64,000 nucleotides of DNA, from positions 2,666,001-2,730,000 of the forward strand of contig NZ_CP084222.1 in assembly GCF_020268605.1 (NCBI RefSeq), given 5' to 3'. The stretch is from Arsenophonus apicola. GTDB taxonomy: Bacteria > Pseudomonadota > Gammaproteobacteria > Enterobacterales > Enterobacteriaceae. The notes under the pieces are model-generated. The model saw nothing but the letters and a program-made list of their open reading frames with translations. It was not told where the DNA came from and did not search any database. The translations under genes and the position numbers were made by a program. Shown in pieces: positions 1-9,616 of the stretch; position 1 is the stretch's first letter, and each line of letters begins with the position of its first letter.

Positions 1-151
1 TAATTAAACGCTTTATGGTGCCCAATCTATCTAATTCTACTTGAGATAAATAAGAATGACTATAATTACAAACTTAACCATTATTCACAAAGGGATATTC
101 TCCCTTATGAAGAAAGTCATACAACAATATAGAAAATTATCTGGGGTTATT

Positions 152-185
152 CTTTTCTTTTTTCAAGAAAAAAGAAAAGTTTTTT
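152..185 (+). terminator. A/T-rich perfect hairpin followed by T tract
   Basis: A 13-bp perfect inverted repeat (arms 152-164 and 167-179) with a 2-nt loop is followed by six T on the plus strand. It has the shape of an intrinsic terminator or a cruciform, but the stem is almost pure A/T, so strength is uncertain. It lies downstream of tig, where clpP sits in related genomes (outside this window). Confidence 0.4.
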
Positions 186-191
186 AACGAT

Positions 192-223
192 AAAAAACCC
201 GCAGCATAAAAACTACGGGTTTT
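192..223 (-). terminator. Intrinsic terminator of tig
   Basis: Arms at 194-201 and 216-223 pair (AAAACCCG with CGGGTTTT). On the minus strand the stem runs into a T tract, 36 nt beyond the tig stop codon. This is a classical rho-independent terminator for the minus-strand tig transcript. Confidence 0.75.
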
Positions 224-259
224 CACAAAACCAGATAATAACGTTTCACTACTCAGAAA

Positions 260-1564
260 CTACCTCATCTGAGCCTGATTCATCAACTCTTGGAATTGAG
301 TTTCTTTATCTGTTACTTGCGCTTTTTCTAATAATATTTCAATGGCCTGTTCTTCTAGCGCCAGATTACGCACACTATCCATTAACTCTTTATTTTTGCT
401 GTAGTATTCGATCACTTCAGCCGGATCTTCATAAGCTGAAGCCATCTCTTCAATCAGTGATTTTACGCGAGCATCATCTGCAGTGAGCGAGTTTTTATTA
501 ATAACTTCACCTAATAGTAAACCAACAATGACGCGATGTTTAGCTTGCTCTTCAAATATTTCACGTGGTAATTCTAACGCTTGTTTTTCATTACCACCAA
601 AACGTTGTGCAGCTTGTCGACGTAGTACATTTATTTCACTGTCAACAACAGCAGCAGGCACCTCAATTTCGTTTTCCTTGACTAAACCATCAAGTACTTG
701 GCTTTTAATTCGATTACGAACAGCCGTTTTCAGTTCACGCTCCATATTTTTGCGCACTTCTGCACGTAAACTCGCCATTGAACCATCAGGAACACCAAAT
801 TGTTTGATAAATTCTTCGGTCAGTTCTGGTAATATCCGTTGTTCCACTTTCTTCAAAGTGATAGCAAAATTAGCTGCTTTACCTTTTAAATTCTCGGCGT
901 GATAATCGGCTGGGAAATTGACATCGATGGTAAATTCCTCACCTGCTTGGCGCCCCATAATACCATCTTCAAAACCAGGTATCATACGACCTTCACCCAT
1001 TACCAACACAAAATCGCTTGCATTACCGCCTTCGAACGCTTCACCATCAATTGTGCCTTTAAAATCGATAGTCACTCGCGCATCAGCGCCAACTTTCTCT
1101 TTTGTCTCTTGCCAAGTTGCTTGTTGCTTGCGTAATGTTTCCAACATGGTGTCAACATCTTCATCTTTTACCGCAACAATAGGCTTTTCAACCTTGATAT
1201 TTTCTAAACCTTTTAGCTCAATTTCTGGATAGACTTCAAATTCAACAGTATAGGTAAAATCTTCACCCGTTTTAAACTGTTCAGGTTGATATTTTGGTGC
1301 CCCAGCTGGATTAATTTTTTGTTCTATGATTGCACTGACAAAATTACGTTGCATTAAATCGCCCAGCACATCCTGTAATACAGAAGTACCATAACGTTGC
1401 TTAACGATATTCATTGGCACTTTGCCTTTACGAAAACCATCAATGCGCACTTTTTTTGCTACATTAATAAGTTCACTATTCACCGCTTTTTCAATATCAG
1501 CATTAGGAACGGTAATTGTTACACGACGCCCCAGGCCTTGAGTTGTTTCAACAGAAACTTGCAT
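260..1564 (-). CDS. tig: Trigger factor, ribosome-associated chaperone and prolyl isomerase
   Basis: Trigger factor docks at the ribosomal exit tunnel and shields nascent chains; it also has peptidyl-prolyl isomerase activity. The 434-residue product is about the usual length (432 in E. coli). The N-terminal ribosome-binding domain carries the signature loop GFRKGKVP near residues 43-50, followed by the FKBP-like PPIase domain (roughly 150-245) and the helical C-terminal chaperone arms. It is transcribed leftward, with its own terminator immediately downstream; clpPX probably follow outside the window. Start and product are well supported by full-length similarity. Confidence 0.97.
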   Translation of the reverse strand: MQVSVETTQGLGRRVTITVPNADIEKAVNSELINVAKKVRIDGFRKGKVPMNIVKQRYGTSVLQDVLGDLMQRNFVSAIIEQKINPAGAPKYQPEQFKTGEDFTYTVEFEVYPEIELKGLENIKVEKPIVAVKDEDVDTMLETLRKQQATWQETKEKVGADARVTIDFKGTIDGEAFEGGNASDFVLVMGEGRMIPGFEDGIMGRQAGEEFTIDVNFPADYHAENLKGKAANFAITLKKVEQRILPELTEEFIKQFGVPDGSMASLRAEVRKNMERELKTAVRNRIKSQVLDGLVKENEIEVPAAVVDSEINVLRRQAAQRFGGNEKQALELPREIFEEQAKHRVIVGLLLGEVINKNSLTADDARVKSLIEEMASAYEDPAEVIEYYSKNKELMDSVRNLALEEQAIEILLEKAQVTDKETQFQELMNQAQMR

Positions 1565-1910
1565 CTTGTTACCTCAAAAGAATCTTAGTACTCGGTCAAC
1601 TCCAGAGTGAATGTTATCAAGCACTTGCTCTGACAACACACGGCTCCCGAAACCCGGGTTTACCCTCTATTTTTGAGGACCCCTGATAAGTAGAAGTGTT
1701 CCGAAACCTTATAGAAAATTAGACGCGACATTATACAGATGCATAAGGGGTGAGTCGAGAAAAGGTGAATAATAAATAGTAAACGCACTAAAATTGCTAT
1801 ATCTAATACGGTATAAGCCAAAAACGATAGCAGTATTTTATATTAGCAATTATTGTCAGCTAATAGCGGGGGTAAACCAGCATAATTATCTATTGTTTAC
1901 CTAGTTTGAT
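1565..1910. other. tig-bolA intergenic region
   Basis: This non-coding 346-nt interval holds the tig promoter region. A perfect 12-bp palindrome (AAACCCGGGTTT, 1650-1661) lies in the tig leader. I see no open reading frame with coding character and no RNA gene. Confidence 0.5.
1730..1758 (-). promoter_or_regulatory. Candidate sigma70 promoter for tig
   Basis: On the minus strand TCGACT (1753-1758) and a perfect TATAAT (1730-1735) are separated by 17 nt. The start of transcription would be about 160 nt upstream of the tig ATG. This is a motif match only. Confidence 0.45.
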
Positions 1911-2237
1911 CTACTCTCCACCACGGCAAGCTGGTGAAGGAAAGGCTGTCTGTTGGCGTTGTTGCCACTCAATTGGGGTATATGTATGTAATGCCAATGC
2001 ATGAATACAATTGGATAATTCATCTGCTAATAATTGATAAACAGCCTGGTGACGAGCAACCATCCTTTGTGCTGCAAATTTTTCTGTCACTAAAATAACT
2101 TTAAAGTGACTTTCCGAACCTTGCGGAACATTATGTTGATCACTTTCATCTAATACCAACAAATATAGTGGAGAAAAAGCGCATTTAAGTTTTTTTTCAA
2201 TTTGCTTACACATGGTTTGCATAGGTTTAGTTACCAT
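1911..2237 (-). CDS. bolA: BolA family transcriptional regulator / Fe-S partner
   Basis: BolA is a small class II KH-fold protein that influences cell shape and biofilm genes and partners monothiol glutaredoxins. The conserved core motifs HNVPQGSESHFKV and HALALHTY are present, as is the C-terminal PACRG element typical of enterobacterial BolA. I chose the ATG at 2237 (108 residues; E. coli has 105) because AAAGAG sits 9 nt upstream; a TTG at 2255 would swallow that ribosome-binding site. It lies between tig and divergent yajG, as in E. coli. Confidence 0.93.
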   Translation of the reverse strand: MVTKPMQTMCKQIEKKLKCAFSPLYLLVLDESDQHNVPQGSESHFKVILVTEKFAAQRMVARHQAVYQLLADELSNCIHALALHTYTPIEWQQRQQTAFPSPACRGGE

Positions 2238-2480
2238 ATTAATAGACTCTTTCAATTTAATTTACTAAGTAAGCTTTTTTTATTATTACTGACTGCGATT
2301 CAGCCAATATCGGTTAGCAATAGGATCATATTTTACTAAATTACGATTAAAGCATCATCCAGGCAAACTTTTTAGGGGGTTATTTCATCAAATGCCGATA
2401 ACTTTCTGGCATACTAGCAGTAAAATTCCAAAATATGGTAACGATTAAATCAAGTAATTCCAAAATAGGTATGAGAAAAT

Positions 2481-3068
2481 ATGTTAAAAAACACCTTTTG
2501 TCTAATCATTGCTCTGTTAATTTCATTGGCTTTAATGGGATGTGTTGCCCCAAGTAATACCCTATCTATCGCTCCAAATATTACACTGCCAGCTCAAGAT
2601 CCGACGATAAGAGCAGTTTCAATTAATATTACTAGCCTTGATAAACGAAGCTCAACGGCACTTGCCGAAGTTAATCGTAATGCGTCACTAGCCGTATTAA
2701 AGCCCTCTCGCGATTTACGCTATCTATTACAGGAAGCATTAGAAAAGCAGATGATTGCCAGAGGCTATACGATTAGCGCACCGGCTAATATTAACTTGCA
2801 AATTGTTCTAAATAAGCTGTATGCCGATGTACAAGAAGGTAGTTTAAGTCACAATATCACTGTCGATGTGGCGATCAGTGTCGTCGCTATGGCATCTAAC
2901 GGCTCAACCAGTACGCGTACCTATACACGTAGCTATAACGAACGAGGGCCGCTTGATGCCAGTAACGAAAAAATTGCTAGTGCTATCAATAAAGCGTTAA
3001 GCGACATTATTGCTGATATGGCCAATGATCCTGAAACAAGCCAGTTTATTAAACGCAACGCACAATGA
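2481..3068 (+). CDS. yajG: YajG family lipoprotein
   Basis: This is a predicted lipoprotein of 195 residues. A hydrophobic signal ends in the lipobox LMGC, with the lipidated cysteine at residue 21. The rest matches the E. coli YajG pattern, for example SRDLRYLLQEALEKQM and NLQIVLNKLYADV. The molecular role of the family is not established. It lies 72 nt upstream of ampG in the same orientation, the conserved yajG-ampG pair, so co-transcription is likely. Confidence 0.92.
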   Translation: MLKNTFCLIIALLISLALMGCVAPSNTLSIAPNITLPAQDPTIRAVSINITSLDKRSSTALAEVNRNASLAVLKPSRDLRYLLQEALEKQMIARGYTISAPANINLQIVLNKLYADVQEGSLSHNITVDVAISVVAMASNGSTSTRTYTRSYNERGPLDASNEKIASAINKALSDIIADMANDPETSQFIKRNAQ

Positions 3069-3140
3069 ATGGTAAAGCGTATTAATAAGTGTATTGCCAG
3101 CAATAGCTCTGTCTAACAATAACAGAGTAACAGGACGACT

Positions 3141-4678
3141 ATGAAAAAAAACTACCTGACCGTTTTTACCCAACATCGTTCCCGAGTGCTGCTTTTGTTA
3201 GGTTTTGTGTCAGGATTGCCCCTGGCACTTACCGCAAGAACTTTACAAGCCTGGCTAACCGTCGAAAATATTGATATTAAAACGATCGGTTTTTTTTCAT
3301 TAGTTGGCCAAGCTTATGTATTAAAGTTTCTTTGGTCACCCTTAATGGATCGCTATACCCTACCGTGGTTAGGTCGTCGTCGTGGTTGGTTATTAACCAC
3401 GCAGATTTTGCTGATTATCAGTATTGCGGCGATGGGATTTATGAACCCAAAGGAACATCTTTGGTACTTGGCAGCAGTTGCAGTGCTTGTCGCTTTCTGC
3501 TCTGCATCCCAAGATATTGTTTTTGATGCTTATAAAACCGATTTATTGTCGGCAGAAGAGCGCGGTGCTGGCGCAGCAATATCTGTTATGGGATATCGTA
3601 TTAGTATGTTGGTTTCTGGCGGACTAGCCTTATGGTTGGTGGATCATTTTGTTACTTGGCAGCAACTCTATCTACTTATGGCCAGCTTAATGCTAATTGG
3701 TGTCTACGCAACACTATCCGCCAAAGAACCGCTAATAAAATCCTCACCACCCAAAACACTCTACGAAGCTATCTATGAACCCTTCGTAGAATTTTTTAGT
3801 CGTAATAATGCCTGGATCAGCTTGTTGTTGATCATTTTCTATAAAATGGGTGATGCATTTGTTATGGCGCTAAGTACCAATTTTCTATTAAATAAACTTG
3901 GTTTTTCTCTGGGTGAGGTTGGCACTATTAATAAAACTTTTGGACTATTTGCAACTATTATTGGCGCTTTATATGGCGGTTATGTTATGCAAAAAATGTC
4001 CTTATTTAAAGCCTTACTTATTTTCGCTATTTTACAGGCTATTTCTAATTTTGGTTATTGGTTTTTGGCAGTAACACCGGCCAATATTTATACTACCAGT
4101 AGTGTTATCTTTATTGAAAATATCTTCTCTGGCATGGGAACGGCCGCTTTTGTCGCACTACTTATGACGCTTTGCAATCATTCTCTTTCTGCAACTCAAT
4201 TTGCCTTACTGTCGGCTTTATCTGCCATAGGACGTGTTTATGTGGGCCCCATAGCAAGCGCATTAGTAAGTAAATATGATTGGCCTGCTTTTTATCTTAT
4301 CTCTATCGTTATTTCATTGCCGAGTATTTTTTATTATTGATATGCAAACCCTCTTTATCTTATATCCAACAAACTGGCCAATTTATGCGTCGAACTTATT
4401 TTAAACAATCATATAAATTAGCTATTATGTGTCTTGCCATATCAGCAGGTATATTTATATTTTGGCTAATAATAACAGTTGCTTGTTATTTTTCCGCCTG
4501 CCAAATTTATCTATTTACCCAACATATTGAGCTATGGCTAAAAATGTTAATCTATAAAGAGCAACTAATTAGTTTAAGTATAATAATGGGTACGGTTGGT
4601 TTTATTTTAGGCGGAATTCTGGATTATCTGGCAATACGTAAAACAGAAATACCTAAACAATACAATAATAACATTTAG
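3141..4678 (+). pseudogene. ampG: AmpG muropeptide permease, frameshifted
   Basis: AmpG imports anhydromuropeptides for cell-wall recycling and AmpC induction. The first frame (3141-4340) gives 399 residues of an MFS transporter, with FCSASQDIVFDAYKTD and LLSALSAIGRVYVGP conserved, then runs into a TGA. The remaining C-terminal helices, including GGILDYLAIRKTE, continue in another frame to 4678. The shift lies at or just after T6 at 4327-4332: re-reading one base joins the frames and restores a protein of roughly the usual length (about 490-510). A one-base deletion in a homopolymer, or a sequencing error, is the simplest explanation. The truncated product would lack the last two or three membrane segments. 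Confidence 0.85.
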
Positions 4679-4765
4679 AATATATTAATAAATACAGATA
4701 GTTAAAATCATAATATTTATATAAATTATTTATTGTTGACTGCTAAAAAATAATTATTGATACCG

Positions 4766-4781
4766 AGTGATCTCTATCACT
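4766..4781. promoter_or_regulatory. Candidate CRP site upstream of the OmpK/Tsx gene
   Basis: AGTGA-N6-TCACT matches the CRP consensus TGTGA-N6-TCACA at 4/5 in each half. It sits within a perfect 7-4-7 inverted repeat (4765-4782), 120 nt upstream of the channel gene. In E. coli tsx is activated by CRP; equivalence here is inferred. Confidence 0.5.
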
Positions 4782-4901
4782 CTATCAATAAGATCCTATT
4801 TCTATTTACCAAAACAAGCTCTATCATCTCGCGACTTTCACTTTCCCATTGCATTGTATTAAAATGCGTTTAAATTTATTTAAAATTAAGTTAACAAATT
4901 T

Positions 4902-5687
4902 ATGAGTAAAAAGTTTTTACCTATTACAATATTGACCTCGCTAACTCCGTTTACCATGGCTAGTACCACAACAGAAAACCCTGTGGGTTATCAAAATGGT
5001 TTTGCTAATGTTAGTCTAAATTATTTTGACTGGTCACAACGAGCAGCAAATAAATCTGCTCACTCTACCCGCAAAAAAGATTTTGCCTATTTTGAACTGG
5101 AAGGAGGCGCTAACTTTAATTGGGGTGAACTTTATGGTTTCTTTGACGTTGAGAATCCATTTCATCCGCGTAAAACTGAGCCCAGCAGAAATCAACGCTA
5201 TGCCGTTAAAACCACAGGTCGTTTTTACTTAGGTAACAGTGGCTTTAACCTCTATGGACATCTTTATGGTATTTGGTCCTTACCCGGCTATAAATATGGA
5301 GGTAATTTCCACGAAATTAACACACTTTATGGTTTTGGCTACAATTTCTCACGCGGCAATTTTTGGCTAAAACCCTTTTTAGCCTTACATTATGTTGATC
5401 AAAGCTTCTATTCTGGTAACAATGGTTATGTCATTGGTTGGGTCGCTGGCTATAGTTTCCAATTGTGGTCACAAAATTTTTCTATCACTAATTGGCATGA
5501 AATGGAATTTAATCGCGCAAAACGCTATGGCAATGGCGGAAAAGAAGGGGTTAATGGCGCTATTGCCTTATGGTGGACGCCATTTGAAACTTTATCTGCG
5601 GGTATTCAATATCGTTATGCCGATAACAAGCTTGGGGATGATTTTTATCACGATGGGATCATTTATACCATCAAATACAATTTTTAA
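4902..5687 (+). CDS. OmpK/Tsx family outer-membrane channel
   Basis: The 261-residue protein has an N-terminal signal peptide, alternating beta-strand-like segments rich in Tyr, Phe and Trp, and a C-terminal phenylalanine (YTIKYNF), as expected of an outer-membrane barrel. Segments such as DFAYFELEGGANF, GFNGY-like NNGYVIGW and GVNGAIALWW fit the OmpK branch of the Tsx channel family rather than classical E. coli Tsx. The likely role is passage of nucleosides or other small solutes. In E. coli tsx lies between nrdR and secF; here the gene stands between ampG and cyoA. Substrate is not known. Confidence 0.8.
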   Translation: MSKKFLPITILTSLTPFTMASTTTENPVGYQNGFANVSLNYFDWSQRAANKSAHSTRKKDFAYFELEGGANFNWGELYGFFDVENPFHPRKTEPSRNQRYAVKTTGRFYLGNSGFNLYGHLYGIWSLPGYKYGGNFHEINTLYGFGYNFSRGNFWLKPFLALHYVDQSFYSGNNGYVIGWVAGYSFQLWSQNFSITNWHEMEFNRAKRYGNGGKEGVNGAIALWWTPFETLSAGIQYRYADNKLGDDFYHDGIIYTIKYNF

Positions 5688-6064
5688 TTGCGTAAGCTAA
5701 CGTAAAGACAGTATATTTGATAATAAATGCTATTTTTTACTAATGCTAAATAACATGCATCAAAAAAATTAACCGCTATTTAGCATGATAATTAATTTTC
5801 AACTTATAATATCACACGGCCACTTCCTTTTATCTACTTCTTTTTATTAATAATAAAATCATTTAATGTAAATAACTGTTAACAGCAAAATAATCATGAA
5901 AACCGTTCTATAATAAATTCAATTTTACATGTGATCACTTTAACAGAAAGTAATAACAATTATATTTGTGCGCCTTACAATTGTTTACACTAATATAACC
6001 TTACCGTAAAATGCCCACACTGAACAAAACGACAATAACCATCTTTGTCATTTGGGGTCGCTAA
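5688..6064. other. Intergenic region upstream of cyoA
   Basis: This is a non-coding 377-nt AT-rich interval carrying the cyo operon control region, including a CRP-like site at 5930-5945. No additional gene was found. Confidence 0.5.
5930..5945. promoter_or_regulatory. Candidate CRP site upstream of cyoABCDE
   Basis: TGTGA-N6-TAACA has a perfect left half and a 4/5 right half, 120 nt upstream of the cyoA ATG. CRP control of the cyo operon is known in E. coli; here it is only a motif match. Confidence 0.4.
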
Positions 6065-7012
6065 ATGAGACTTATAAAATATAAAGGCAGTATTGGAGTC
6101 ATCTCACTGCTTGCTATTGTTTACCTGCTAACTGGTTGCGATATGGTATTAATGGATCCCAAGGGCGCCATTGGTATCGAGCAAAAAAAACTAATACTGA
6201 CTGCGCTTGGTTTAATGTTAATTGTTGTCATTCCAGTCATTTTTATGGCGATTATCTTCGCCAGAAAATATCGAGCAAGCAACAAACAGGCAACCTACCG
6301 GCCAGACTGGGCTCACTCAAATAAAATCGAGTTAGTTTGTTGGACAGTTCCTATCATCATTATCATCATTCTTGCCGTAATTACCTGGAAAACCACCCAT
6401 CAACTGGATCCCTATAAACCATTAGAAAGCGATAAAAAACCTATTACCATTCAGGTCATTTCAACCGATTGGAAATGGGTATTTATCTACCCAGAAGAAA
6501 ATATTGCTACCGTTAATGAAATTGCAATTCCTGTCGGCGTGCCAATTAACTTCAAAGTGACAGCCGAGTCAGTAATGAATTCCTTTTTTATTCCCGCCCT
6601 TGGTGGCCAAATTTATGCGATGGCCGGTATGCAAACTAAGCTTCACTTAATTGCTAATGAACCTGGTACCTATAAAGGCTTTTCAGCAACTTATAGCGGT
6701 CATGGCTTTTCAGACATGAAATTTAATGTCATTGCAACGCCTGATACGGCAAGTTTTGATAAATGGGTACAAAAAGTAAAAGCATCTCCCAAAAAACTAG
6801 ATAGCATGGCAACATTTAACCTATTGGCTAAACCTAGCCACAATGTTCCTGTTACCTATTTTTCAAGCGTAAAACCAAATCTCTATGAAGAACTGATATT
6901 AAAATTCGGCCATGAACATCATATCAATCATGCTAACAAAACCGTACATGAAATGTCTGGCAATCAATCAATGCATATGAACCATTCTGCTCATGTCGAT
7001 GCTAAGGAATAA
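6065..7012 (+). CDS. cyoA: Cytochrome bo3 ubiquinol oxidase subunit II
   Basis: Subunit II of the proton-pumping quinol oxidase. A lipoprotein signal ends at LTGC (cysteine 25) and is followed by two further membrane helices (about residues 40-65 and 90-110), then a periplasmic cupredoxin-like domain without the CuA ligands, as in quinol oxidases. The C-terminal tail is unusually rich in His and Met (MHMNHSAH). First gene of a tight cyoABCDE cluster, 5 nt from cyoB. Confidence 0.96.
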   Translation: MRLIKYKGSIGVISLLAIVYLLTGCDMVLMDPKGAIGIEQKKLILTALGLMLIVVIPVIFMAIIFARKYRASNKQATYRPDWAHSNKIELVCWTVPIIIIIILAVITWKTTHQLDPYKPLESDKKPITIQVISTDWKWVFIYPEENIATVNEIAIPVGVPINFKVTAESVMNSFFIPALGGQIYAMAGMQTKLHLIANEPGTYKGFSATYSGHGFSDMKFNVIATPDTASFDKWVQKVKASPKKLDSMATFNLLAKPSHNVPVTYFSSVKPNLYEELILKFGHEHHINHANKTVHEMSGNQSMHMNHSAHVDAKE

Positions 7013-7017
7013 ATAGT

Positions 7018-9009
7018 ATGTTGGGTAAATTAACGCTCGATGCAATCCCGATTCACGAGCCAATTATTGTCGTCACTGTGATCTGTATTTTATTAGCGGG
7101 TATCGCTATTTTAGGAGTTATCACCTATTTCGGTAAATGGAAGTGGCTGTGGAGTGAATGGCTAACCAGTGTCGATCATAAAAAAATTGGCATTATGTAT
7201 ATTATCGTTGCCATGGTCATGCTACTTCGCGGTTTTGCCGATGCAATTATGATGCGAGGCCAACAAGCATTAGCATCAGCTGGAGAAGCCGGTTTTTTGC
7301 CACCGCATCATTATGATCAAATTTTCACCGCTCACGGTGTGATCATGATTTTTTTCATGGCAACACCTTTCGTGGTTGGCTTAATGAATTTGGTCGTACC
7401 ATTGCAAATTGGTGCTCGCGATGTCGCCTTTCCTTTTTTAAATTCTCTCAGTCTTTGGTTATTTGTTGTTGGCGTTATCTTGATTAATCTGTCATTAGGT
7501 ATTGGTGAATTTGCACAGACCGGCTGGCTAGCTTATCCCCCATTATCAGGTAAGGAATACAATCCTGGTGTCGGGGTAGATTACTGGATTTGGAGTTTAC
7601 AAATATCAGGCATTGGCACGACGCTAACCGGAATAAACTTTTTTGCAACTATTCTTCGAATGCGAGCACCTGGCATGTCAATGATGAAAATGCCTGTTTT
7701 TACCTGGACCGCGCTTTGTACTAATGTTCTGATTATTGCCGCATTCCCTATCCTAACCGTTACCATCGCACTCCTCACACTTGACCGATATTTAGGCACC
7801 CATTTCTTCACTAATGATATGGGCGGCAATATGATGATGTATATCAATTTGGTCTGGGCTTGGGGACATCCTGAAGTTTATATACTTGTGTTACCTGTTT
7901 TTGGCGTATTTTCGGAAGTTACCGCCACTTTCACCAAAAAACGTTTATTCGGTTATACGTCTCTGGTTTGGGCAACCATTGTTATTACCGTAATGTCGTT
8001 TGTTGTCTGGTTACACCACTTCTTTACCATGGGCAGCGGCGCCAACGTTAATGCCTTCTTTGGTATAGCTACCATGATTATTGCTATTCCAACTGGAGTC
8101 AAAATATTCAATTGGTTATTTACCATGTACCATGGCCGTATCGAATTCAAAACACCGATGCTCTGGACGATTGGCTTTATTATTACCTTCTCTATTGGTG
8201 GGATGACGGGTGTACTACTGGCGGTTCCCGGCGCAAATTTTGTGCTGCATAATAGTTTATTCCTGATTGCCCATTTCCATAATGTGATTATCGGCGGGGT
8301 TGTTTTTGGCTGCTTTGCCGGTATGACCTACTGGTTCCCGAAAGCTTTTGGTTTCACATTGAATGAAAAATGGGGCGTTCGTGCTTTCTGGTTTTGGATC
8401 AGTGGTTTCTTTATTGCCTTTATGCCACTTTATATACTGGGTTTCATGGGCATGACTCGTCGTTTAAGTCAAAACATTGATCCACAATATCATCCGATGC
8501 TGATGATCGCTTCACTCGGTGCGGCTCTAATTGCTATCGGGATTTTCTGCCAACTCATACAAATAATTGTCAGTATTCGCGATCGCCACAAAAATCGCGA
8601 TATCACCGGCGACCCATGGGGTGGTCGTACACTAGAATGGTCAACATCATCTCCGGCCCCTTTTTATAACTTTGCTAAAGAGCCACAAATTGATACACGT
8701 GATGCTTGGTGGGATATGAAAGAAAAAGGGATTGCATATAAACAGCCAACTAAATATGAACCCATTCATATGCCTCAAAATACTGCTGCCGGAATCATTA
8801 TTTCAGCCTTTTGTTTGATTTTCGGTTTTGCTATGGTCTGGCATATTTGGTGGCTAGCGATTATTGGCTTTGCAGGTGTTATCGCCACCTGGATTGGTAA
8901 AAGTTTTGATGACAATGTTGATTATTATGTTCCTGTTGAAGAAATTAAACGTATTGAAAATCAGCATTACGATGAACTGAAAAAAGCAGGTATCCACCAT
9001 GTCAACTAA
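7018..9009 (+). CDS. cyoB: Cytochrome bo3 ubiquinol oxidase subunit I
   Basis: The catalytic heme-copper subunit, 663 residues as in E. coli. It shows the CuB/cross-link motif WGHPEVYILVLP, the HH pair in VWLHHFFTMG, and the heme-ligand pair in IAHFHNVIIGG, within about 15 membrane helices. It reduces oxygen to water with heme b and heme o and pumps protons. Its 3' end overlaps the cyoC start by 11 nt, indicating translational coupling. Confidence 0.98.
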   Translation: MLGKLTLDAIPIHEPIIVVTVICILLAGIAILGVITYFGKWKWLWSEWLTSVDHKKIGIMYIIVAMVMLLRGFADAIMMRGQQALASAGEAGFLPPHHYDQIFTAHGVIMIFFMATPFVVGLMNLVVPLQIGARDVAFPFLNSLSLWLFVVGVILINLSLGIGEFAQTGWLAYPPLSGKEYNPGVGVDYWIWSLQISGIGTTLTGINFFATILRMRAPGMSMMKMPVFTWTALCTNVLIIAAFPILTVTIALLTLDRYLGTHFFTNDMGGNMMMYINLVWAWGHPEVYILVLPVFGVFSEVTATFTKKRLFGYTSLVWATIVITVMSFVVWLHHFFTMGSGANVNAFFGIATMIIAIPTGVKIFNWLFTMYHGRIEFKTPMLWTIGFIITFSIGGMTGVLLAVPGANFVLHNSLFLIAHFHNVIIGGVVFGCFAGMTYWFPKAFGFTLNEKWGVRAFWFWISGFFIAFMPLYILGFMGMTRRLSQNIDPQYHPMLMIASLGAALIAIGIFCQLIQIIVSIRDRHKNRDITGDPWGGRTLEWSTSSPAPFYNFAKEPQIDTRDAWWDMKEKGIAYKQPTKYEPIHMPQNTAAGIIISAFCLIFGFAMVWHIWWLAIIGFAGVIATWIGKSFDDNVDYYVPVEEIKRIENQHYDELKKAGIHHVN

Positions 9010-9616
9010 TTCAATAACTAATCAACATATTGCCCATGAAAATCATGGGCATCATGACATAGGCGCAACAAAAGTATTTGGTTTTTGGATCTATTTAATG
9101 AGTGATTTGATCCTGTTTGCTTGCCTGTTTGCTACCTATGTTGTTCTAGTTAATGGTACTGCCGGCGGCCCGACAGGAAAGGATATTTTTAACCTCAATT
9201 TTGTATTGGTCGAAACCTTCCTGTTATTGTTTAGTAGCATCACTTATGGATTTGCGATGCTGGCGATGTATAAGCAGAAAATAAATCTAGTTAAGTTATG
9301 GCTACTGATTACTTTTTTACTCGGATTAGGTTTTGTTATCATGGAAATTTACGAATTCCATGAGCTGATTGCTGAGGGTTATGGGCCTGATCGCAGCGCT
9401 TTCCTTTCCGCTTTCTTCACCCTAGTTAGTACTCACGGTATTCATGTAAGCTTTGGATTAGCCTGGATTATTATCATGATTATCCATATCTCACGTCATG
9501 GCCTCACTGCCGTCAATCAGACTCGTTTAAGTTGTTTAAGTCTTTTTTGGCACTTCTTAGATGTTGTTTGGATCTGTGTATTCACCGTTGTTTATCTGTT
9601 GGGGGCCCTTGCATGA
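8999..9616 (+). CDS. cyoC: Cytochrome bo3 ubiquinol oxidase subunit III
   Basis: A 205-residue integral membrane subunit III of the heme-copper oxidase family with five predicted helices, ending VVYLLGALA. It starts inside the end of cyoB and overlaps cyoD by ATGA, so the operon is translationally coupled. Length and sequence agree with the enterobacterial protein. Confidence 0.96.
   Translation: MSTNSITNQHIAHENHGHHDIGATKVFGFWIYLMSDLILFACLFATYVVLVNGTAGGPTGKDIFNLNFVLVETFLLLFSSITYGFAMLAMYKQKINLVKLWLLITFLLGLGFVIMEIYEFHELIAEGYGPDRSAFLSAFFTLVSTHGIHVSFGLAWIIIMIIHISRHGLTAVNQTRLSCLSLFWHFLDVVWICVFTVVYLLGALA

Noticed and set aside
483..902. Plus-strand open frame opposite tig
   Set aside because: It is antisense to the full-length trigger factor gene, low in complexity, and without a ribosome-binding site or family resemblance.
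4327..4333. TTTTTTA heptamer in ampG as a programmed -1 frameshift site
   Set aside because: The heptamer is out of phase with the required X-XXY-YYZ reading of the ampG frame, no stimulatory structure is evident, and AmpG is a single protein in related bacteria. A mutation or sequencing error is simpler.
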